Shown: positions 7,147-15,508 of the stretch, one piece after another
How the letters are laid out: the number at the start of each line of letters is the position of its first letter
Position numbering within the stretch: position 1 is the stretch's first letter
NCBI GenBank assembly: GCA_947258795.1
Contig: CAMYJU010000003.1
Coordinates: 220,988 to 284,987 of the forward strand
Reading direction: 5' to 3'
Length of the DNA: 64,000 nt
Source: an uncultured Gammaproteobacteria bacterium
Lineage (GTDB): Bacteria > Pseudomonadota > Gammaproteobacteria > DRJJ01
Notes under the pieces: model-generated
The model's database searches: none
The model's input: the letters and a program-made list of their open reading frames with translations, nothing else
What the model was told of the DNA's origin: nothing
Made by a program: the position numbers and the translations under genes

Positions 7147-7920
7147 ATGAACAATATCCATCCAACGGCAGTGATCGATTCATCAGCAAGACTGGGCAGC
7201 GACATTGAAATTGGCCCTTATGTTGTGATTGAGGGAGATGTTGAAGTCGGTAATAGCTGTCGCATCGCTTCGCATGCTGTAATCAAGCGCTATAGCAGGC
7301 TAGGTAGCGGTAATATGGTGCACGAGCATGCTGTCATTGGTGGATCACCTCAAGACCTCGGTTTTTCAGATTATGCTACTTACGTCACTATTGGTAACGA
7401 TAATGTAATTCGTGAAGGCGTCACTATTCATCGTGCAACGAAGAAGGATGCTGACACTCGTATTGGGAATAGTAATTTTCTCATGGCCTATTGCCATATA
7501 GCCCACGATTGTGTCATTGGTGATCGTGTGATCATTGCCAACAATGCCCAGCTGGCGGGTCATGTGGAAGTGGGAAACCGCGCCTGTATTTCCGGTCTGG
7601 TCGGTATACACCAGTTCTGCCGTATTGGTACGCTGGCAATGGTAGGACACAACTCCAAGGTGACGCAAGACTGCTTGCCATTTGTAATAACGGATGGTTT
7701 CCCTGCCCGTGCACGAGGATTGAATCTGGTAGGCCTGAAGCGTGCTGAAGTGTCCTCTGGTGAACGGATGCAGCTTAAGTATGCCTATAAACTGATTCTG
7801 CGCTCAGGCCTGTCGCTGGAAAGCGCTTTAGAGGAATTGAACGGCAACACCTCTCCCTATGTACGTGAATTTATAGATTTTGTGCGCGAGACCCGTCGTG
7901 GCTTTGCGCATGCAATATAA
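7147..7920 (+). CDS. lpxA: Acyl-ACP:UDP-(diamino)glucosamine O/N-acyltransferase LpxA
   Basis: The protein has 257 residues from the ATG at 7147 (MNNIHPTAVI, the standard LpxA start); the TTG at 7129 adds a non-conserved leader. Hexapeptide repeats (left-handed beta helix) run from residue 5 to about 190, followed by a helical C-terminus. The catalytic His is H120 in CHIAHDCVIG, matching H125 of E. coli. LpxA starts lipid A synthesis in the cytoplasm. The gnnA-gnnB context implies it acylates the 3-amino group of the diamino sugar, as in Acidithiobacillus and Leptospira. It is not next to lpxD-fabZ-lpxB, so a second copy elsewhere is possible. Confidence 0.9.
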   Translation: MNNIHPTAVIDSSARLGSDIEIGPYVVIEGDVEVGNSCRIASHAVIKRYSRLGSGNMVHEHAVIGGSPQDLGFSDYATYVTIGNDNVIREGVTIHRATKKDADTRIGNSNFLMAYCHIAHDCVIGDRVIIANNAQLAGHVEVGNRACISGLVGIHQFCRIGTLAMVGHNSKVTQDCLPFVITDGFPARARGLNLVGLKRAEVSSGERMQLKYAYKLILRSGLSLESALEELNGNTSPYVREFIDFVRETRRGFAHAI

Positions 7921-7933
7921 AGCATGGCTAGGG

Positions 7934-8083
7934 ATGGATGGTTCTGTATTTGTCTGTATCATCATGGTGGAGCTGGTAACAGTCAGTTTACATATGATAT
8001 TTTCGATTGTTATTACATCTGTGATCCTGTTTATACTGCCCTGGGTTATCGCAGTAAAAGGAAATGAATGGTATACGACTTGA
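7934..8083 (+). CDS. Possible small hydrophobic protein
   Basis: A 49-residue ORF downstream of lpxA reads MDGSVFVCIIMVELVTVSLH, then one long membrane stretch (MIFSIVITSVILFILPWVIAV), and ends KGNEWYTT. The start context is weak (AGGGATGG) and no family is recognised. The hydrophobicity could simply reflect T-rich DNA. It is listed because it fills the gap before nnrU. Confidence 0.2.
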   Translation: MDGSVFVCIIMVELVTVSLHMIFSIVITSVILFILPWVIAVKGNEWYTT

Positions 8084-8154
8084 GAATGAAAAGTTGTTTA
8101 TCTGGAAAGATAACGCAACGATATAACAATTAATACGACTACAGGAGGGACCCT

Positions 8155-8709
8155 ATGCTTTTTCTTGTCATTGGTATCACTTTGTTTATTGGTATGCACC
8201 TGGTACCTTGCTTTTCGGGACTTCGACAAAACCTGACTGACAGTCTCGGGGAGAAAAAATACCTTGGTTTGTTTTCTGTTGTTTCCCTGGTAGGCTTGGT
8301 GCTGATGATCTATGGCAAGTCCCAGGCAGGGTTCCAGGCGGTGTACGAGCCGTTGCCATGGGGAAGAAATGTAGCGGGGCCGCTGGTGCTGCTGGCGTTT
8401 ATCCTGCTCGCCGCAGCGCATATGAAAACCAATATCAAGCGCTTTACCCGGCACCCGATGCTGTGGGGATTTGTGTGCTGGTCCGCAGCACATTTACTCA
8501 GCAATGGTGATCTCGGCTCTATCGTCATGTTCGGTGCGTTCGCGACATATTCCCTGCTTGCTATGTTTTTGTTGAATATGCGTGGTACTGCAAAGCAGGA
8601 TGTCAAATACCCGCTGAGCAAGGATGCGGTGGTTATTGTCGGCGGCTTAGTCGTATATGCCGTATTCCTGTTATTACACCCCTACCTGTTTGGCGTGGCG
8701 GTCATCTAG
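8155..8709 (+). CDS. NnrU family membrane protein
   Basis: This 184-residue protein has about five membrane segments. The N-terminal LFLVIGITLFIGMHLVPCF and the central RHPMLWGFVCWSAAHLLSNGD match the NnrU family (PF07298), first described beside nitrite/nitric oxide reduction genes. The role is unclear; some members act in carotenoid isomerisation (Z-ISO). An AGGAGG ribosome site lies a few bases upstream. No denitrification genes are in the window. Confidence 0.85.
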   Translation: MLFLVIGITLFIGMHLVPCFSGLRQNLTDSLGEKKYLGLFSVVSLVGLVLMIYGKSQAGFQAVYEPLPWGRNVAGPLVLLAFILLAAAHMKTNIKRFTRHPMLWGFVCWSAAHLLSNGDLGSIVMFGAFATYSLLAMFLLNMRGTAKQDVKYPLSKDAVVIVGGLVVYAVFLLLHPYLFGVAVI

Positions 8710-8861
8710 TGTGTATATGCGTGACAGTTAGATAATTTCAGATAATCCGGATCAAAGCATCAAATAAAAAATGGTATTAACGTGAAATCTGTCATATAAA
8801 TATAAGAATATTGCTATATAATGATTAACAATCGGACTGGTGCTAGGTGAGAACTAAAACA

Positions 8862-9662
8862 ATGGCAGATCAAACGGAAAGCAGCAAAAAGACATCGGCT
8901 ACCAAAAAAGCTACGGCCAGGAAAACGACTGTGAAAAAGAAGGTTGCAGCAAAACCCGTGACTCAAAAGCCACAAGTCGATCTGGATATGGTGAAAACCC
9001 TGCAGGCCATGGTTCAGCAGATGAACCAGGATCGTGACAGCAGAGACAAGCAGCTCTCCGCCCTGATCAGTGAGGTGCGTGACGGCTTCACTACCTTCTC
9101 TGACAAATCCAGTCAGCGCGGCGCCGAACGCGAGAAGGAAATGACCGGCCTGTACCAGTCGCTGAAAAATACATTTGGCCGGATCAAGGACAAGAATACC
9201 GAGAGCGAAGAGCTTAACCTGAATATATTCAAGAGCCTGTCTGATTCAATCACCAAAGACCATGACCAGACCTTGCTTGAAATCCAGGAACAGGGAAAGT
9301 TGCAGGACAAGAAAATCGAGCATATGACCCGTATGCTGGAACAACGCACCAAAAGAAACCGCTGGATTGCGATCCCGGGTGTAATGATCGCTGTGATCGG
9401 CATTTTTTATATGTTTTATGTGGTTAACGTCATGGAGACCGCAATGACCAGCATGTCCAAAGATATGCATCGCATTCAGCTGGCGGTAGGTGATATGTCC
9501 GGCAGGATGGCAACCATCAGCAATGATACGACCGAAGTGAACGCGAATATGCGACAACTGAATGGCAATATGCGTCAGGTTGGCCAGGATATGAATGTGA
9601 TGACCCGTAATGTCGCACCGGCGATGAACGGCATGCGTACGATGATGCCCTGGGCACCCTGA
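8862..9662 (+). CDS. Lysine-rich, coiled-coil, single-pass membrane protein of unknown function
   Basis: The protein has 266 residues from the ATG at 8862, chosen because AGGTGAGA at 8845-8852 is well placed for it. Residues 8-40 are rich in Lys, Ala and Thr (KKATARKTTVKKKVAAK), like histone H1-type bacterial tails. Residues 45-165 are a long charged coiled coil. One membrane helix follows (IAIPGVMIAVIGIFYMFYV), then a periplasmic coiled coil with Met- and Asn-rich heptads (NMRQLNGNMRQVGQDMN). Such a layout suggests a membrane-anchored protein with a cytoplasmic tail that could touch DNA or another polyanion; that is inference. No named family recognised. Confidence 0.6.
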   Translation: MADQTESSKKTSATKKATARKTTVKKKVAAKPVTQKPQVDLDMVKTLQAMVQQMNQDRDSRDKQLSALISEVRDGFTTFSDKSSQRGAEREKEMTGLYQSLKNTFGRIKDKNTESEELNLNIFKSLSDSITKDHDQTLLEIQEQGKLQDKKIEHMTRMLEQRTKRNRWIAIPGVMIAVIGIFYMFYVVNVMETAMTSMSKDMHRIQLAVGDMSGRMATISNDTTEVNANMRQLNGNMRQVGQDMNVMTRNVAPAMNGMRTMMPWAP

Positions 9663-9782
9663 TTCGCAACTAGCAATCATTTATGCGGGCTATGATTGAT
9701 TATCGCATCAGGACGTAAATATCACCCGTCAGCTGCTGTTGCTAGATAACCCGCTGGTTTGGACTATAAGTATCAGATGTAG

Positions 9783-9917
9783 TCGACTCAATTTACCAGC
9801 GTGATGCAGAACCTGCTGAACTGGTCACAACAGGTCACCGTCAAACATGCCAACAACCGGGCGAGTATCGAACTGGAAATTCAGCCTTATGGTTTTGCAA
9901 TTCTGAAATCTGTTTAG
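9783..9917 (+). pseudogene. Possible remnant of the C-terminus of a larger enzyme
   Basis: In frame from 9783 the DNA reads STQFTSVMQNLLNWSQQVTV and ends ELEIQPYGFAILKSV before TAG at 9915-9917. Such a short beta-rich tail ending in YGFAIL is seen at the C-terminus of alpha-amylase-type enzymes, but I cannot name it firmly. An in-frame TAG lies just upstream, and no larger ORF precedes it. The gap 9663-9938 holds nothing else I can identify. Confidence 0.25.
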
Positions 9918-9938
9918 TCGCGGTTAAACAGAGTGCAC

Positions 9939-9970
9939 AAAAAAGCCCACCAGGATCAGGCGGGCTTTTT
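9939..9970. terminator. Bidirectional rho-independent terminator after rpoH
   Basis: AAAAAAGCCC and GGGCTTTTT pair around CACCAGGATCAGGC. There are A-runs on the left and T-runs on the right, so it works on both strands. It ends the minus-strand rpoH transcript. Confidence 0.85.
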
Positions 9971-9987
9971 CACGATTGGCATGGGCA

Positions 9988-10860
9988 TCATGTGATCATC
10001 TGTGCCTTGATCTTCTTCAGTGCGTTGTTTTCCAGCTGACGAATACGCTCGGCCGAAACACCGTAATCAGTGGCCAGTTCCTGCAGGGTGCTCTTGTCTT
10101 CGGTCAGCCAGCGACGGGACAGGATATCCTGGCTACGCGGGTCCAGTGAGGCCATCGCAGTACCCAGTTGTTGTAACTGGTGTTGCTGCTGGTCATCCTG
10201 TTCGACCTGTACGCCCGGGTCACTGTTGGCCGGTGCCTGCAGGTAGGCGGCCGGCGACTGCCAGGCATCGTCTTCATCTTCTGACGGCGACATGTCGTAG
10301 GCGACATCCTGACCACTCAGTCGTGATTCCATCTCCAGTACAGTCTTGGGTTCAACCCCGAGGTCTTTGGCAACGGCCTGCACTTCTTCGTTAGAGAACC
10401 AGCCCAGACGTTTCTTGGAACTGCGCAGATTAAAAAACAGTTTGCGTTGTGCCTTGGTGGTCGCAACCTTGACGATGCGCCAGTTACGCAGGATGAACTC
10501 GTGCATCTCGGCACGGATCCAGTGCACGGCAAACGATACCAGGCGCACACCGACTTCCGGGTCAAACCGGCGCACGGCCTTCATCAGGCCGATGTTACCT
10601 TCCTGGATCAGGTCAGCAATCGGCAGGCCATAACCGTTGTAACCCCGCGCGATGCGAATAACAAAACGCATATGAGACAATACCAGTTGGCGTGCGGCGT
10701 CCAGATCTTCATGATCGCGCAAGCGAACGGCCAGATCATATTCCTGTTCGGCGGTGAGCACCGGAATCACGTTGGCGTTCTGGATGTACTGCTCGAGACT
10801 ACCTGCCTGGGCGGGTATCAGTGCGGTATTGAGGTCGCTAATCACGAGTGCGTTGGCCAT
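9988..10860 (-). CDS. rpoH: RNA polymerase sigma-32 (heat shock) factor
   Basis: The protein has 290 residues, close to E. coli RpoH (284). The start is the ATG at 10860, behind GGAGG at spacing 9; the longer frame to 10986 runs through the operator and is rejected. Region 2 is [32 protein letters not shown], the RpoH box is QRKLFFNLR, and region 4.2 helix-turn-helix is [21 protein letters not shown]. It directs RNA polymerase to heat-shock promoters. It lies downstream of ftsYEX as in E. coli, but a GGDEF gene intervenes. A perfect CIRCE operator lies 38 nt before the start, implying HrcA repression. Confidence 0.95.
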   Translation of the reverse strand: MANALVISDLNTALIPAQAGSLEQYIQNANVIPVLTAEQEYDLAVRLRDHEDLDAARQLVLSHMRFVIRIARGYNGYGLPIADLIQEGNIGLMKAVRRFDPEVGVRLVSFAVHWIRAEMHEFILRNWRIVKVATTKAQRKLFFNLRSSKKRLGWFSNEEVQAVAKDLGVEPKTVLEMESRLSGQDVAYDMSPSEDEDDAWQSPAAYLQAPANSDPGVQVEQDDQQQHQLQQLGTAMASLDPRSQDILSRRWLTEDKSTLQELATDYGVSAERIRQLENNALKKIKAQMIT

Positions 10861-10898
10861 AAATTTATTACCTCCCGAATCAAGGTCTTGGGACCATT

Positions 10899-10925
10899 TT
10901 AGCACTCCTGAAATGAGAGTGCTAA
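10899..10925. promoter_or_regulatory. CIRCE operator (HrcA site) of rpoH
   Basis: TTAGCACTC, then nine bases, then GAGTGCTAA: an exact match to the CIRCE consensus. The element lies between the GGDEF stop and the rpoH start, in the 5' region of rpoH. HrcA binds CIRCE and represses at normal temperature. hrcA is not in the window. Confidence 0.93.
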
Positions 10926-11000
10926 TTGTTTGCGCATTAATTTGAGTGGTATACAGCAGAAAAGTTCCCGTAGCCCGGGAGCTCATATAACTTGCTGATA

Positions 11001-12401
11001 TTACTTGGAATTAGCGACAGATTTAGGCTTAGTTTCAGCAGGGGTTTCCGGGTGGGGCAGGATGCTGTGCTCGACACCAAAACCGGAATGGATGCAGATA
11101 CGGTTACGCCCACGTTTCTTGGCCTCGTACAGGGCCTGGTCAGCGGAGCGTAGCAGGTCGTTCAGGTCGATACTCGGGTTGTCGATGGTCGAGGCCATGC
11201 CGATGCTGATGGTGATGTCGACATTCGCCGGGCGCATTTCCTCGACCTTGCGGCGCAGTACCTCGGCACGCGCTTTGGCCTCGCGCGCACTGCAATGCGG
11301 GATCAGCGCGGCGAATTCCTCACCGCCAAAACGCACCAGCATGCAATTGTCGCCAAAGCTCTTGATCAGCAGGTCGCCCAGTGCGGCGAGTACATGGTCA
11401 CCGGTGATGTGACCGAGGGTGTCATTAATTTTCTTGAAGCGGTCGATATCGATCAGGAAGGCCCAGATCGGTGCGTTGCGTTTCCGGCTCAGAAACGCTT
11501 CACCATGATCGAGCAGGTAGCGCTTGTTACGCACACCGGTCAGACTGTCCGTACTTGCGATGCGTTTCATTTCCTCAGCCTGGTTCTTGAGGGCATAGAA
11601 TTGTTGCTTGATCAGCAGCAGGGAATGAATGCGCGCAATCAGGATTTCCTCGACAATGGGCTTGGTGACAAAATCATTGGCGCCGGCATGGAATACCTCG
11701 GCCTGTTTCTCTTCATTGTCGGAGACCGTGACTACCAGTACCGGCATTTCCTGTTGTGAATAATGCAGGCGCGCACGTATTGCGTGCAGCAGGTCACCAC
11801 CGGTGAGCTGACCTTTCAGGAAAAAGTCCGTGATGACGATATCCACGCCATCCTCTTCCTTCGGTCCGCCACGGCGGGTTTGCTCAAGGAAGTCCAGTGC
11901 AGCTTCGGCAGTCGTGGTATGAATGACCTTGAGGCCGTGTTTTTCTATGATATGGCGTGTCACCATGGCCGCGGTACGGCTGTCCTCGACATACAGGATC
12001 TTGCCGACCAGCCCGGAGTTACGGCGCGTGAATGACTTGATGAAATTGACAAACGACTGGTAGCCCTGCGACTTGTCGAAATAGTCGGTCACACCGGCAT
12101 TGAAACCCTCGCGTAACAGACGGCCGTCCGCGTCACCGGAAACCACCACAATCGGGGTGTAGTGGTGATGGGTGGATTCGCGTACCGCGCGGGTCAGTTC
12201 CAGACCGTCCATATCCGGCAGCATCAGTGCGGTGGTGATCAGATCAAAGCGATCATTCTCCAGAGCGTGCATGGCCTCTAAGCCACTGGCACAGGTGGTG
12301 ATGCGCGTGTAATCCATCTCGGTCAACAGGATCCGGGAGATTATGGTGCGCGACACCTCGGAACTGTCCACCACCAGGATGTTTGTTGTTTTTACAGTCA
12401 T
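11001..12401 (-). CDS. Diguanylate cyclase response regulator (REC-REC-GGDEF)
   Basis: The 466-residue protein has a PleD-like order. REC1 (residues 6-125) has Ala58 where the phospho-accepting Asp should be ([14 protein letters not shown]), so it is probably an adaptor domain. REC2 (about 134-260) keeps Asp192 (VITDFFLKG) and the acidic pair VED. GGDEF (about 285-435) has the active motif RFGGEEF at 357-363. The inhibitory RxxD site is absent: the bases before it encode SFGD. It should make cyclic di-GMP when REC2 is phosphorylated. It sits between ftsX and rpoH, which are neighbours in E. coli. Confidence 0.93.
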   Translation of the reverse strand: MTVKTTNILVVDSSEVSRTIISRILLTEMDYTRITTCASGLEAMHALENDRFDLITTALMLPDMDGLELTRAVRESTHHHYTPIVVVSGDADGRLLREGFNAGVTDYFDKSQGYQSFVNFIKSFTRRNSGLVGKILYVEDSRTAAMVTRHIIEKHGLKVIHTTTAEAALDFLEQTRRGGPKEEDGVDIVITDFFLKGQLTGGDLLHAIRARLHYSQQEMPVLVVTVSDNEEKQAEVFHAGANDFVTKPIVEEILIARIHSLLLIKQQFYALKNQAEEMKRIASTDSLTGVRNKRYLLDHGEAFLSRKRNAPIWAFLIDIDRFKKINDTLGHITGDHVLAALGDLLIKSFGDNCMLVRFGGEEFAALIPHCSAREAKARAEVLRRKVEEMRPANVDITISIGMASTIDNPSIDLNDLLRSADQALYEAKKRGRNRICIHSGFGVEHSILPHPETPAETKPKSVANSK

Positions 12402-12610
12402 TGTATAAACGTAATACTATCCGTAGCTAATAAGTATATCATTTTTATATAAATATGCAGGAAACTTGTTATTGTTTTAAGTGTTTCCCTCTATTGTTCC
12501 GGCTTGTTTTTTCCCTGCCGCCGGATTTTATAGCACTGATTATAGGGTATTACGGGCCGGAATGTGAATTTTTGTATATTTTTTTACCAGTTTGTCATGC
12601 CTGGCGGCCC

Positions 12611-13591
12611 CTATCGGGGTTCCAGCTCTTTCAGATGGCGGCCCACCGACAGCCAGGAGCCGCCCAGGCCGAGCGCGGTGCCGATCAGCAGCAGGGTGGC
12701 CGTACTGCGCAGGTCCAGCGACCGCAGGCTGTAGCCGCTTTGATACAAAAGTGAAAGGTTTTCAACAGGTCCACGTAACCAAGCGACCGAGCTGCCGACC
12801 AGCAACAGCGCTATCAGGCCGCCGAACAGGCCATACCAGAAGCCGTTATACAGGAATGGGCGGCGGATAAAGGCGTCAGTGCCACCGATTTGCTTGGTTA
12901 TTATGATTTCATCGCGACGGTTCTGGATATCCAGTCGGATGGTATTGCCGACCACCAGCAACACCGCCATCGCCAGCAGGCTGGCCACCACCAGGATGCT
13001 GCGCTGGGCAATATCCATGATCGCAAACAGGCGTTTGACCCACTCCAGATCGAGCTGCACGATATCGGTTTGCGGTAACTGTTGTAGCTTCTGGATCAGG
13101 CGCCGGGCCGCGTCCGGATGCGCATGGGCGTCGGTTGGCGTGATGATCAGCACGGCCGGCAGCGGGTTTTCTTTCAGTGCGTCCAGGGCCTCGCCATAGC
13201 CGGCCAGTTTCTGAAATTCATCGCGCGACTGTTCGCGTGTCAGTACACTGACCTGGCCGATCTCGGCATATAGCCGGATCCGGTCGGCCATCTCGCGCGC
13301 CTGTTCATTGCTGGTTGTGAGTTTGGTAAACAGCGATATCTGCGTGGCCCCGTCCCAGTTACTGCTGATGCTGCGCGCATTGTCCAGCGCCAGATACAGG
13401 CCCGCCGGCAGGGCCAGTGCGATACCGATCACCAGGATGGTCATCAGGTTCGAAAACGGATGACGGTACAGATTGCCGAGGCTGGCGATCAGAGAGCGCA
13501 GATGATGAACAAAATAGGCCTTGAAGCGCGAGTGTGCCGGCGGCCTGTCCATGCGCCGGCCGCCGCGTTTGTGTGGTTTGTCAGGCGACAT
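12611..13591 (-). CDS. ftsX: Cell division protein FtsX
   Basis: The protein has 326 residues, normal for FtsX. It has a basic cytoplasmic N-terminus, a first membrane segment (LMTILVIGIALALPAGLYLAL), a periplasmic domain and three more membrane segments (SILVVASLLAMAVLLVVGN, GLFGGLIALLLVG, ATLLLIGTALGLGG). With FtsE it forms an ABC-type complex at the division ring that controls peptidoglycan hydrolases. Its start overlaps the ftsE stop by 11 nt on the minus strand, indicating translational coupling. Confidence 0.93.
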   Translation of the reverse strand: MSPDKPHKRGGRRMDRPPAHSRFKAYFVHHLRSLIASLGNLYRHPFSNLMTILVIGIALALPAGLYLALDNARSISSNWDGATQISLFTKLTTSNEQAREMADRIRLYAEIGQVSVLTREQSRDEFQKLAGYGEALDALKENPLPAVLIITPTDAHAHPDAARRLIQKLQQLPQTDIVQLDLEWVKRLFAIMDIAQRSILVVASLLAMAVLLVVGNTIRLDIQNRRDEIIITKQIGGTDAFIRRPFLYNGFWYGLFGGLIALLLVGSSVAWLRGPVENLSLLYQSGYSLRSLDLRSTATLLLIGTALGLGGSWLSVGRHLKELEPR

Positions 13592-14273
13592 GATCGCTGT
13601 CTTCCTGTGCCGGCACGGTGTTGCTGATCAGGCGGCCATCCCTCAGGTTGAAGACACCGTAAGGCATATTGGCAATACGTTCGAGGTCATGCGTGGCGAT
13701 CAGTACCGATACGCCGACCTGGTTGAACTCCTCGAACAGTTGCATGATTTCAAGTGACAGTACCGGATCGAGGTTGCCGGTCGGCTCATCGGCCAGTAGC
13801 AGGGGCGGCTTGTTAACCACGGCGCGGGCGATACCGATACGTTGCTGTTCACCACCGGACAGGGTGATCGGATAGACGCGCTCTTTTTTCAGCAGGCCGA
13901 CCTTGTCCAGCGCGGCGCGCACGCGTTTGCCGATTTCCTGGTGACGGTAGCCGGCGATGATCAGTGGCAGCGCGACATTGTCATACACGGTGCGATCAAA
14001 CAGCAGGCGGTGGTCCTGGAAAATGACTCCGATCTTGCGGCGCATATACGGGATACGCCGGCGCGACAGATTGCCGATATTGACGCCATCGAGCAGTACC
14101 TGGCCGCGGGTTGGGCGTTCGATCAGTGAGATCAGTTTCAGCAGGGTGCTCTTGCCGGCGCCGGAATGGCCGGTCAGGAAGGCCATCTGGCCGTTACCGA
14201 GCTGCAGGGTGACATCGGCCAGGGCTTCGTGGCCACCCGGGTAACGCTTGAATACGTTATGAAACTGGATCAT
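13581..14273 (-). CDS. ftsE: Cell division ATP-binding protein FtsE
   Basis: The 230-residue ABC ATPase has Walker A GHSGAGKST (about residues 35-43), signature LSGGEQQRIGIARA, Walker B LLLADEPTGNLD and the switch His in IATHD. It is closely packed in the operon: 88 nt after ftsY and overlapping ftsX. It powers FtsEX, which links division to cell-wall cleavage. It starts with the standard MIQFHNVFKRYPGG. Confidence 0.95.
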   Translation of the reverse strand: MIQFHNVFKRYPGGHEALADVTLQLGNGQMAFLTGHSGAGKSTLLKLISLIERPTRGQVLLDGVNIGNLSRRRIPYMRRKIGVIFQDHRLLFDRTVYDNVALPLIIAGYRHQEIGKRVRAALDKVGLLKKERVYPITLSGGEQQRIGIARAVVNKPPLLLADEPTGNLDPVLSLEIMQLFEEFNQVGVSVLIATHDLERIANMPYGVFNLRDGRLISNTVPAQEDSDHVA

Positions 14274-14361
14274 TTAATATCGTTACTTTGATTTTCAAAA
14301 CAGGATAACGGTTTGTTTCAGTGACAAACTTCAGGCCTTGTCCACGCCTTGTTTTTGTATT

Positions 14362-15351
14362 TTATTCTGATGATATCGCATTATCTGTCGCAAACAATGC
14401 CTCAATAAACTCGTCGGCATCAAACACACGCAGATCTTCCGCCTTTTCGCCAACGCCGATAAACCTGATCGGTATACCCAGTTTGCGTGCGATTGCGAAT
14501 ATAATACCGCCTTTGGCGGTGCCATCCAATTTTGTCAGGGTAATGCCGCTGATATCAACCGCCTTGTGGAACTCCTGAGCCTGGGATAGTGCGTTCTGAC
14601 CGGTGCCGGCATCCAGTACCAGCATCACTTCATGCGGGGCCTCGCTGTCCAGTTTGGCAATCACGCGGGTGATTTTCTTCAGTTCATCCATCAGGTTGGA
14701 CTGGGTATGCAGGCGCCCGGCGGTATCGGCGATCAGCACATCGATGTTACGTGCGCGTGCAGATTCCATCGCGTCGTAGATCACCGACGCCGAATCGGCT
14801 CCACTGTGTTGTGCAACCACCGGTACATCGTGGCGCTGTCCCCAGGTCTGCAATTGCTCCACCGCGGCGGCGCGGAAGGTGTCGCCGGCGGCCAGCATCA
14901 CGCTCAGGCCATTATCCATCAGCCGCCGGGTGAGCTTGCCGATGGTTGTGGTTTTGCCCACGCCATTAACACCAACGACCAGAATGACATAGGGTTTCCT
15001 GTCAGTATCGATTTCCAGCGGCTGGCTGCAGGGCTGCAGGATAGCGGACATATCGGTACGCAGGGCGTCTAGCAGGGCCTGTGGCTCGTTCAATTGCTTG
15101 CGTGACACCCGTGCGGCCAGGTCGGCCATGACCTGCTGGGTCACATCAACACCGACATCGGCGACCAGTAGCTGGGTCTCAAGCTCCTCGAACAGTTCGT
15201 CATCAATGGTCTTGCGCCCCAGTACCAGGTTGCTGAGACCGTCACCGAGGCTGGTACGGGTACGCTTCAGGCCATCCTTCAGGCGCGCGAACAGGCCGGC
15301 TTTTTCATTCGGATCGGCCGCTTTTTCCTTGTTTTTTCGGAAACTGAACAT
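14362..15351 (-). CDS. ftsY: Signal recognition particle receptor FtsY
   Basis: The protein has 329 residues from the ATG at 15351 ([10 protein letters not shown]). The longer frame to 15471 adds a non-conserved leader and runs into the divergent promoter region. The N domain is followed by the G domain: P-loop [10 protein letters not shown] (127-136), [15 protein letters not shown]. The acidic A domain seen in E. coli is almost absent. It receives ribosome-SRP complexes at the membrane. First gene of ftsY-ftsE-ftsX; transcription is divergent from the M16 peptidase genes. Confidence 0.95.
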   Translation of the reverse strand: MFSFRKNKEKAADPNEKAGLFARLKDGLKRTRTSLGDGLSNLVLGRKTIDDELFEELETQLLVADVGVDVTQQVMADLAARVSRKQLNEPQALLDALRTDMSAILQPCSQPLEIDTDRKPYVILVVGVNGVGKTTTIGKLTRRLMDNGLSVMLAAGDTFRAAAVEQLQTWGQRHDVPVVAQHSGADSASVIYDAMESARARNIDVLIADTAGRLHTQSNLMDELKKITRVIAKLDSEAPHEVMLVLDAGTGQNALSQAQEFHKAVDISGITLTKLDGTAKGGIIFAIARKLGIPIRFIGVGEKAEDLRVFDADEFIEALFATDNAISSE

Positions 15352-15508
15352 GATTTTTTGTGTCTGAAATAAATCAGGTGTCTGGCAAGTGTGGCTATCG
15401 TAACATTTATCTGGTGCGGGTATAGTACCAAAACTTGTGCACCGGTATGCTGGTATTAAACGCACAGACACAGAATCCGGATTTTAAAAGGGTAAGTGGA
15501 AACTTAAT

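Noticed and set aside
10861-10986. N-terminal extension of rpoH to 10986
   Set aside because: It would translate the CIRCE operator. The start at 10860 has a GGAGG site and fits the family length.
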